Shown here: positions 26,442 through 32,230 of the stretch, in pieces | Position numbering within the stretch: position 1 is the first letter of the stretch | Layout of the letters: each line of letters begins with the position of its first letter | Assembly (NCBI GenBank): GCA_003231035.1 | Contig: QIHU01000241.1 | Coordinates: forward strand, 1-32,230 | DNA from: Acidobacteriota bacterium | Lineage (GTDB): Bacteria; Acidobacteriota; Thermoanaerobaculia; Multivoradales; SZUA-115 | Length of the DNA: 32,230 nucleotides | Direction: 5' to 3' | Notes under the pieces: generated by a model | Told to the model about the DNA's origin: nothing | What the model saw: only the letters and a program-made list of their open reading frames with translations | The model's database searches: none | Translations under genes and position numbers: made by a program

Positions 26442-27598
26442 TCGTCGCGAGCCGGGCCGCAACCATGGCCAACCAGAAGATCGATCACTGGCGAGCGCTG
26501 TGGGACGATGCTTATGAGCAACCGGTTGGAGACGGCGATCCGAGCTTGAATCTCGCTGGCTGGACGAGCAGCTACACGGGACTGCCCATCCCACTCGCCG
26601 ATATGCGCGAGTGGGTGGCGGGGACGGTAGGGCGCATCGATTCGCTGACCCCAAGCCGGGTTTTGGAGATCGGCTGCGGTACCGGCATGCTTCTCCTACG
26701 CATCGCCCCGCGCTGCGAGATCTATCGCGGAGTCGACTTCTCGCCGACTTCGCTGGCCTATGTCGCGGAGCAGGTTCGCGTCGCGGGAATCGAGGGGGTG
26801 CGATTGTTCGAGGCCGATGCCGATCAACTCGCTTTGCCGGCTTCGGAACGGTTCGATCTGGTGGTGCTCAACTCGGTAGTCCAGTACTTCCCCGACGCTG
26901 ACTACCTCCGGCGAGTCCTCCTCGGCGCGATCCAACACCTGGCTCCGGGAGGCGCGATCTTCCTCGGCGACCTGCGCAGCCGTTCGCTCCTGCCTTGCTT
27001 TCATTCTTCGCGACTGCTGCGCCAGGCGGACCGCGACCGGCCTCTCTCCGAACTGGCCACGCAGCTGACTGGCGATGTCGCCAGCGAAGTGGAATGGGCT
27101 CTCGACCCGGCCGATCTTGAAGCGATCACCGCGTACCTGCCCGGTTCGGTCTCGATCACCACCCAGCTCAAACGGGGCCGGCGGCGCAATGAGATGACCT
27201 GCTTCCGCTACGATGCCACCCTCCGTCTGGAGCCCGGCCCCGCCTGGGGAAGGGGCGCTGACGGCAAGGACGTAGTCGCGGACTGGCGCGACGAAGCTCT
27301 CTCGGCCAGCATAGTACGCGGTTGGTTGGACGCCAGAGGGGAGGCGGATCTGACCCTTCAAGGCATCCCCAATGCTCGTTTGGTCGAAGAGCTGAAGGCA
27401 CTGCGCTGGCTGCGCAGGCCTGAAGGTCTGGAGACGGTTGGTGAGCTGGCGAGGGCGGTGCGTCGAGCACGTCTGAGCGGCATCGAACCGGAGGATCTCT
27501 GGCGGCTAGAGAGGGGTGGTGTTGGCGACGAGCTGAGGATCGAAGTCGATTGGCAAGCGGATGCCGCTGATCGCTTCCTGGCGCGAGTGAGCCGGTAA
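26438..27598 (+). CDS. Stand-alone SAM-dependent methyltransferase of the NRPS-embedded type
   Basis: A class I methyltransferase of about 386 aa. HWRALWDDAYEQ, GWTSSYTGLPIP and MREWV precede motif I VLEIGCGTG (75-83); VVLNSVVQYFP and GGAIFLGDLRS follow. This whole pattern is that of methyltransferase domains usually found inside NRPS proteins, including the trailing FRYDATLRL and GIPNARL segments. Here it is a separate gene, the last of the cluster, so it probably acts in trans on the carrier-bound chain or the finished peptide. N-, O- or C-methylation cannot be told from sequence. The start is uncertain: TTG 26438 overlaps the upstream stop and has GAGG 7 nt before it, while ATG 26465 (MANQKIDHW) has no clear ribosome binding site. 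Confidence 0.85.
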   Translation: MIVASRAATMANQKIDHWRALWDDAYEQPVGDGDPSLNLAGWTSSYTGLPIPLADMREWVAGTVGRIDSLTPSRVLEIGCGTGMLLLRIAPRCEIYRGVDFSPTSLAYVAEQVRVAGIEGVRLFEADADQLALPASERFDLVVLNSVVQYFPDADYLRRVLLGAIQHLAPGGAIFLGDLRSRSLLPCFHSSRLLRQADRDRPLSELATQLTGDVASEVEWALDPADLEAITAYLPGSVSITTQLKRGRRRNEMTCFRYDATLRLEPGPAWGRGADGKDVVADWRDEALSASIVRGWLDARGEADLTLQGIPNARLVEELKALRWLRRPEGLETVGELARAVRRARLSGIEPEDLWRLERGGVGDELRIEVDWQADAADRFLARVSR

Positions 27599-27660
27599 CA
27601 CCGGGTGGTTGTAGGATTCGCGTCCGCTTGACCTGCCGCGAGTCCCTTCCTTCACAAGGA

Positions 27661-27695
27661 AACCGCCCGGGAGCCTCGCGGTCGCCCGGGCGGTT
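27661..27695. terminator. GC-rich inverted repeat between convergent genes
   Basis: A perfect 11-bp stem, AACCGCCCGGG (27661-27671) and CCCGGGCGGTT (27685-27695), encloses a 13-nt loop. It lies 62 nt after the methyltransferase stop and 32 nt from the stop of the convergent protease gene, so it could end transcription from both sides. No T-run follows on either strand, so termination strength is uncertain. It marks the likely 3' end of the NRPS operon. Confidence 0.65.
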
Positions 27696-27727
27696 CAAGA
27701 GTTGGCGTCCACCAAGGACGGCGCGGA

Positions 27728-29482
27728 CTAGCCACAGATGGAGAACTTGTCGGAGCAACAATCGCCGAAGGAGGCGCAGGCGGAGTCGCACCAGCAGCCG
27801 CCCGGAGCCCGGCTGCCGCAGTTACCGGAGCAGGAGTTCGGGTTGCTCGGCGCTTCGCAGACGTCGACCCAGCTCAAGAAGCCGTAGTTGGGTCCGACGT
27901 TGCTAGCGCAAACCAGGCCGGTGTTGCACTGGGCGTCGCTATCGCAGTCGCCTTCGCCAGCGTCGCACTTGCAGCTATTGGTGCAGAAGCTGCCACCGCC
28001 GTTAGCGCCGACGTTGCAGCCGCCGGTCGCTGGATTGAGGTATTGCGAAACATTGGAGAAGTAGGCGGCGAGCGCGCCGTCGACAGTGGCCGCGCTACCG
28101 CAGGCGTTGCCGGGGTTCGAACCACAGGCGCCGGATAGTTGTCCGACCACCTGGCCGCTCGAGTTCAACACCGGCGAACCGCTGCTACCGCCTTCGGTGG
28201 CGCCGAAGTTCTTGCTTTGGTAAATTCGGTTGCCGCGAGTCCAGCCGGTGCAGGTGCCCACCGTGGTGTTGACGTTACTGGTCGAGTAGGACTGTGGGGC
28301 GCCCTTGGGGTGGTGGACTCGGAAGAGCGAGTTGCCATTGGAAAAGGCCACCGCGGCGGAGGTCCAACCGAGGAGGGTACTGCCGCTGGGAGCGGAGCCG
28401 TTGAGCCGCACAAAGGTGTAGTCGGCGGCGCTGCCGGTGGAAAGCAGGGTCGAACCGTTCACCGTGGGGACCGCCCCGCTGGGGTTGAAGCAGCTGCCAC
28501 CACACGAGGTGCTGAACTGAAAGAAGGCCTGCAAGCTGTTGGCCGAACTTGTGGTGCTGAAGCAATGGTTGGCGGTCAACAGGTAGGGGATGGTGGATGA
28601 ACCGTCGGTGTCGTTGAGTAGACCACCGCTACAAATGAAGGCGCTGGAGCCGACCACGAACTGCAAGTGCGCAACGGCGTTACGGGCGCCCTGAATCGCC
28701 GATGGAATCGACGAGCAGGAGGCGTTTTGAACGCAGCTAGCATTGAACGAGCAGAAGGCTTCGGGCAGGTTGGCGTTGTTGGGGTCGCGCATCACGCCGT
28801 AGAGGAAGCGCTCGCCGAGGTGGACGACGTCGGTGAGGTTGACCTTGGTGTTGTAGAGCGCGCGGAGGGCGTTGGGGCCGGTGTAGCGAATTTGCAGTCG
28901 CACTTCCTCGCCGACCAGCGTGTCCGACCAGAACTCACCGTGCTCGAAGATGCCGTTGCCGGTGTAGGGGCCGAAGGCTTCGCCGCCTTTGGAGTACACA
29001 AACATTTCGGCGCCCTTGGGAAGATCGGTGTCGGTAAAGTGGAGACGAACCGCTTTGGCGCCTTCGGAGCGGATCGTGGTGTACCAGGTGAACTCGGTGG
29101 GCTTGAGGCGCAGGATGCCGCCGGCCGGTCCGCGAACCGCGCGGCGGCCGAGGCGGATGTTGAGGTTGTCGAAACGGATGTTGGCGCTCAAGTCATTAGT
29201 CACCCCGACCAACAGCCGGCCTTGGGTTTGCGAGGCGCGCTCCATTCTTTCGAGATCTCCGATGGACGGCTTGACCCGCAGGCCGCGGGCTACTTCTCTG
29301 CCCTCCCGCGAAACCAGGCGCTCGCTCAACGCGGCGCGCTCGCTGGCGACCGCGATGGAGTCAAAGAGGCCAGGGATCTTTTCGGACTTCGTTTCACGAA
29401 CTTGAGCGCTGGCGGATAGGCTCATCATCAGGGCCAAGGCGGCAATACAAAGAGTGGGGGCCTTTGAACAATGTGGTGACAT
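27728..29482 (-). CDS. Secreted trypsin-like serine protease with C-terminal somatomedin-B-like domain
   Basis: A 584-aa exported protein. A signal peptide (1-26, cleavage after SASA) is followed by a propeptide-like region with FDNLNIRLG and a beta-rich stretch. A trypsin-like catalytic domain (about 240-485) follows, with probable triad His 306 (TANHC), Asp 354 (AADYTFVRL) and Ser 434 (GGSSGSP), similar to lysyl-endopeptidase-like S1 enzymes. The C-terminal about 95 residues are Cys-rich: a CDSDAQCNTGLVC segment, then eight cysteines (551, 555, 563, 565, 569, 575, 576, 583) in the spacing of a somatomedin B domain. ATG 29482 has GAGGAG 7 nt upstream. It is convergent with the NRPS operon and divergent from allantoinase, so it is probably its own transcription unit, unrelated to the cluster. 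Catalytic assignments come from motifs only. Confidence 0.88.
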   Translation of the reverse strand: MSPHCSKAPTLCIAALALMMSLSASAQVRETKSEKIPGLFDSIAVASERAALSERLVSREGREVARGLRVKPSIGDLERMERASQTQGRLLVGVTNDLSANIRFDNLNIRLGRRAVRGPAGGILRLKPTEFTWYTTIRSEGAKAVRLHFTDTDLPKGAEMFVYSKGGEAFGPYTGNGIFEHGEFWSDTLVGEEVRLQIRYTGPNALRALYNTKVNLTDVVHLGERFLYGVMRDPNNANLPEAFCSFNASCVQNASCSSIPSAIQGARNAVAHLQFVVGSSAFICSGGLLNDTDGSSTIPYLLTANHCFSTTSSANSLQAFFQFSTSCGGSCFNPSGAVPTVNGSTLLSTGSAADYTFVRLNGSAPSGSTLLGWTSAAVAFSNGNSLFRVHHPKGAPQSYSTSNVNTTVGTCTGWTRGNRIYQSKNFGATEGGSSGSPVLNSSGQVVGQLSGACGSNPGNACGSAATVDGALAAYFSNVSQYLNPATGGCNVGANGGGSFCTNSCKCDAGEGDCDSDAQCNTGLVCASNVGPNYGFLSWVDVCEAPSNPNSCSGNCGSRAPGGCWCDSACASFGDCCSDKFSICG

Positions 29483-29642
29483 TCACAAACTCCTCGATGA
29501 CCGATGGGCTACATGGGCCGACACACACCTCCGGCACTCGCCGTACAATGCGGCAAGGGGTACTCGGGCCGTGAGGCCGCGCACTCGGTCTAGTGCTGGA
29601 TGGTCCGAAGGCCCGAAGTCTTGTATCTGTCGGACGGTGACA

Positions 29643-29654
29643 CATGCTAGCATG
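29643..29654. promoter_or_regulatory. 12-bp perfect palindrome, candidate operator
   Basis: CATGCTAGCATG equals its own reverse complement. It lies about 125 bp before the allantoinase start and 160 bp before the protease start, within the only divergent promoter region of the window. The position suits a dimeric repressor of purine catabolism genes, but no regulator gene is visible and the match to any known operator is untested. Confidence 0.35.
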
Positions 29655-29766
29655 GCTATGTAGCGTTGTGCAACTTGGTCTTGAAGTTTTTTTACTGCGT
29701 CGACTGCGTCGGCAGCGCGGGAAGGGACAATTTGCCAGATGAAGTTGTGGTACGACGGACGATGGG

Positions 29767-29771
29767 TGGAG
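29767..29771 (+). promoter_or_regulatory. Ribosome binding site deciding the allantoinase start
   Basis: GGAGG lies 8 nt before GTG 29780. Starting there puts the metal-ligand histidines at residues 59 and 61 and the lysine at 146, the numbering I recall for E. coli AllB. Confidence 0.55.
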
Positions 29772-29779
29772 GCTTTGGG

Positions 29780-31126
29780 GTGAGAGATCTGGTGATCATC
29801 AGCAGGCGAGTACTGACCGAGGACGGCTTGCGCCCGGCGGCGATCCACCTCGCCGAGGGCAAGATCCAGGCGATTAGCGATCTTGAGGCGGCTGGCGAAG
29901 GCCGCCGTCTCGATGTTGGTGAGGCGATGGTTTTTCCGGGGCTGGTCGACACCCATGTGCATGTCAACGAGCCGGGAAATACCGTTTGGGAAGGCTTCGA
30001 GACGGCCACCCGGGCGGCGGCGGCCGGCGGAGTGACGACCCTGGTCGACATGCCCCTCAACAGCCTACCGGTCACCACTAACCCCTCGGCGTTAGAGGCC
30101 AAGCAACGCCGAGCCGCTCGCCTAGCACGAGTCGACTACGGTTTCTGGGGTGGGCTCGTGCCGGGCAATCTGGATCAGCTGCAACCGCTCTTGGCAGGCG
30201 GAGTCCTCGGTTTCAAAGCTTTCTTGGTCGACTCCGGTCTAGCGGAATTTCCCTTGGTGACTGACGCCGATCTGCGCCCGGCGATGCACTGGCTCGCCGA
30301 GCACGATGTGCCCTTGCTGGTGCATGCTGAGGATCCCACGGTGATCGCTGGTGCGGCAGGCGCCGATTCGTCGCCGATGCATCGCTATGGCGACTATCTG
30401 GCCTCACGGCCCGACCAGGCGGAAGTGGTGGCCATCGAACGCATGATTCGGCTCTGCCGCGAGACCGGCTGTGCGGTACATGTCGTCCACTTAGCAACGG
30501 TGGAGGCCCTGCCCGCCTTGGCGCGGGCCCGTGCCGAGGGGCTGCCGATCACGGTCGAGAGTTGCCCGCATTACTTGACCTTCGCCGCCGAGGAGATCGC
30601 CAACGGGGCGACCCTCTTCAAGTGTGCGCCTCCCATTCGGAGCCGCGACAACCGCGAGGAGCTGTGGCGCGCCTTGCGCCAGGGGGAGATCGACCTGGTG
30701 GCGAGCGATCACTCGCCTTGTCCGCCTCCGCTCAAGCGGCAGGAGGAGGGCGACTTCCGAGCCGCCTGGGGGGGCATCGCCTCGCTCCAGTTGAACCTGC
30801 CCGCCGTGTGGACCGAGGCCTCGAAGCGAGGTGTGGCGATCGCGGAGCTAGGCCACTGGCTGTGCGCCGAGCCAGCCCGGCTGGCCGGCCTTCAAAGGCG
30901 CAAGGGGCGCATCGCACCCGGCTACGACGCCGATCTGGTGATCTGGGATCCCGACGCCACCTGGGTGGTGGAGGGAGCGGCGCTCGAACATCGTCACCCC
31001 ACCACCGCCTACGAGGGGCGCACTCTACGCGGCCGGGTGACGCAGACCCTGCTGCGCGGCGAGATCATCTTCGATCGCGGTAGCTTCCCCGGGGCAGCGA
31101 GCGGCCGCTGGCTGAGGCGGGGCTAG
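29780..31126 (+). CDS. allB: Allantoinase
   Basis: A 448-aa cytoplasmic amidohydrolase that opens the hydantoin ring of allantoin to give allantoate in purine (ureide) catabolism. The metal-site residues of the family are visible: His 59 and His 61 (HVHVNEPG), the carbamylated Lys 146 (GFKAFL), His 182 (LLVHAED), His 237 (HVVHLAT) and Asp 310 (ASDHSPC). The C-terminal segment GRIAPGYDADLVIWDP is typical of cyclic amidohydrolases. The length matches the family. GTG 29780 is preferred for its GGAGG site and family-like numbering; ATG 29762 would add six residues and has only a weak ribosome binding site. Allantoicase, the next enzyme of the pathway, starts 75 nt downstream on the same strand. 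Confidence 0.92.
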   Translation: MRDLVIISRRVLTEDGLRPAAIHLAEGKIQAISDLEAAGEGRRLDVGEAMVFPGLVDTHVHVNEPGNTVWEGFETATRAAAAGGVTTLVDMPLNSLPVTTNPSALEAKQRRAARLARVDYGFWGGLVPGNLDQLQPLLAGGVLGFKAFLVDSGLAEFPLVTDADLRPAMHWLAEHDVPLLVHAEDPTVIAGAAGADSSPMHRYGDYLASRPDQAEVVAIERMIRLCRETGCAVHVVHLATVEALPALARARAEGLPITVESCPHYLTFAAEEIANGATLFKCAPPIRSRDNREELWRALRQGEIDLVASDHSPCPPPLKRQEEGDFRAAWGGIASLQLNLPAVWTEASKRGVAIAELGHWLCAEPARLAGLQRRKGRIAPGYDADLVIWDPDATWVVEGAALEHRHPTTAYEGRTLRGRVTQTLLRGEIIFDRGSFPGAASGRWLRRG

Positions 31127-31201
31127 CGTGGACTTCCTCGCCTTCGAGTCGGCTATGATTGGCCACCTTTTTTCAATCGTGGAAAGCGCACTACCCACGC
31201 C

Positions 31202-32230
31202 ATGAGCGACCCCTCCCCTCCTGAATTCACCCATCTGGTCGATCTGGCCAACGAACGCGTCGGCGGCCGAACGCTGGCGGCAAGCGATGACTTTTTCGCC
31301 GAGAAAGAGAATCTTCTCAAGGCGAAGGCGGCGATTTTTCTGCCCGACGAATACACCGATCGTGGCAAGTGGATGGATGGCTGGGAGTCGCGCCGCAAGC
31401 GGGATCCCGGCCATGACTGGTGTGTGATCCAGCTCGGGGTTCCGGGCCGCATCCAGGGACTCAACGTCGCTACCCACCATTTCAGCGGCAACCACCCGGA
31501 AGCCTTCTCACTCGATGCCTTGGCCCTCTCGGGCGACGAGTCGCCAGAGGTCGCGGGGTTGGAGTCGCACTGGGCCGAGATCGTCGCTCGCACCGCATTG
31601 AACGGCGACAGCGACAACTATTGTGCGGTGGAGAGCGGCGAGCGCTTCACCCACCTGCGGTTGCACGTCTATCCCGACGGTGGGGTGGCGCGGCTGCGGG
31701 TCTACGGCGAAGTGGCGCCGGACTGGACCTCCCTGGCAGCACGGCCGCGGGTCGACTTGGTGGCGGTCGAAAACGGGGGCCGTGCGGTGGATTGCAGCGA
31801 CCGGTACTTCAGCGATCCGAGCAACTTGACCATGCCGGGCCGGTCCACCTACATGGGGGATGGCTGGGAAACGCGGCGGCGGCGGGGGCCGGGCCATGAC
31901 TGGTGCATTCTCTCCCTGGGCCATCGCGGCGTGGTGGAAGAGGCGGTGGTGGACACCCACCAGTGGTGGACACCCACCATTTCAAGGGCAATTTCCCGGA
32001 AAGCTGCGCTCTCGAAGGGTGCGACGCCGCGGGAGCCTCCAGCGAAGAACTCCTGGATGAGCATCGCCCTTGGACTCCGCTGGTGGAACGCACCACCTTG
32101 GGAGGCGACCAAGAACATCGGTTCGCGGTGACCGCAGGGCAGCCCTTGACCCATGTTCGCTTGCGGATCTTTCCTGACGGCGGGGTCAGCCGATTGCGGC
32201 TCTTGGGGCGAGCGGTGGGCAGGGAGACGG
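31202..32230 (+). CDS. alc: Allantoicase, frameshifted and cut by the window edge
   Basis: Allantoicase hydrolyses allantoate to ureidoglycolate and urea, directly after allantoinase. The family is a tandem of two related domains. Repeat 1 shows WMDGWESRRKRDPGHDWC and THHFSGNHPEAFSLDAL. Repeat 2 shows MGDGWETRRRRGPGHDWC and then VVDTH, where an exact 17-bp duplication (31946-31979) shifts the frame. The original frame runs on into unrelated sequence and stops at 32131. From copy 2 (31963) the other frame resumes true allantoicase sequence (THHFKGNFPESCALEGC, WTPLVERTTLGG, LRIFPDGGVSRLRL) and stays open to the window end. As read, the gene gives a truncated protein lacking most of domain 2. 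It is either a fresh pseudogene or a sequencing/assembly error. ATG 31202 has no strong ribosome binding site. Confidence 0.9.
31946..31979 (+). repeat. alc: Exact 17-bp tandem duplication that breaks allantoicase
   Basis: The unit GTGGTGGACACCCACCA occurs twice without a gap (31946-31962 and 31963-31979). Removing one copy joins VVDTH to HFKGNFPES and restores the family motif already seen in repeat 1 (THHFSGNHPE). Seventeen is not a multiple of three, so the duplication is the cause of the frame break. Confidence 0.92.

Larger units (their letters stand above)
29483..29779. other. Divergent intergenic region between protease and allantoinase genes
   Basis: About 297 bp without a convincing gene. 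It should hold promoters for both flanking genes, but I find no clear -35/-10 pair on either strand. It contains CTCCTC at 29490-29495 (the protease ribosome binding site on the - strand), a 12-bp perfect palindrome at 29643-29654, a T7 run at 29687-29693, and GGAGG at 29767-29771 (the allantoinase ribosome binding site). Confidence 0.6.

Noticed and set aside
24975-26654. Long antisense open frames opposite the radical SAM gene and elsewhere (for example 6577-8097 and 19294-20457 on the - strand)
   Set aside because: They lie wholly or almost wholly opposite strongly supported genes, have no recognisable motifs, and are expected from high GC at codon third positions.
1-27598. Siderophore cluster hypothesis from the ornithine-like A-domain codes
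   Set aside because: No TonB-dependent receptor, ornithine hydroxylase or siderophore transporter is in the window, and the codes are only loosely similar.
29672-29693. AACTT/AAGTT hairpin followed by a T-run upstream of allantoinase
   Set aside because: The stem is only 5 bp and AT-rich; too weak to call a terminator or attenuator.
31154-31159. TATGAT resembling a -10 box before allantoicase
   Set aside because: No -35 match at proper spacing and the gap to allantoinase is only 75 nt, so co-transcription is as likely.

Overview
This is a GC-rich bacterial window. Two proteins point to a Gram-negative envelope: a DUF5916 outer-membrane beta-barrel ending in an aromatic C-terminus, and a Sec-exported protease. 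Modular nonribosomal peptide synthetases (NRPSs), a DUF5916 barrel and a Cys-rich secreted protease together would fit Acidobacteriota (Thermoanaerobaculia-like) or Myxococcota. That assignment is a guess from gene content, not something the sequence proves.

Positions 1-27598 (+) hold the 3' part of one NRPS biosynthetic gene cluster, tightly packed and probably one operon. It has four synthetase genes: NRPS1 (1-2890, partial, A-PCP-E-like, frameshifted), NRPS2 (2932-9594, C-A-PCP-C-A-PCP), NRPS3 (9591-16313, C-A-PCP-C-A-PCP) and NRPS4 (16306-20976, C-A-PCP-E-like). They are followed by an MFS exporter, a DUF5916 outer-membrane barrel, a B12-binding radical SAM enzyme of the PhpK-like type and a free-standing methyltransferase of the kind usually embedded in NRPSs. 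Six modules are visible. By pocket residues their A domains fall into two classes in the order G-like, E/N-type, G-like, E/N-type, G-like, G-like. No thioesterase, reductase, MbtH protein or phosphopantetheinyl transferase is in the window. The assembly line ends in an epimerase-like domain, and both epimerase-like domains have lost the same two catalytic positions.

A perfect GC-rich inverted repeat (27661-27695) separates this cluster from a convergent gene (27728-29482, -). That gene encodes a secreted trypsin-like protease with a C-terminal eight-cysteine somatomedin-B-like domain. After a divergent intergenic region carrying a 12-bp perfect palindrome come purine catabolism genes on the + strand: allantoinase (allB, 29780-31126) and allantoicase (alc, 31202 to the window edge). 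The allantoicase frame is broken by an exact 17-bp tandem duplication.

Proposed working of the cluster (inference): NRPS1 to NRPS4 build a peptide of at least six residues. The radical SAM enzyme and methyltransferase add methyl groups, the MFS protein exports the product across the inner membrane, and the DUF5916 barrel may act at the outer membrane. Two genes (NRPS1 and alc) carry frame-disrupting short indels at direct repeats. These could be real mutations or assembly errors.
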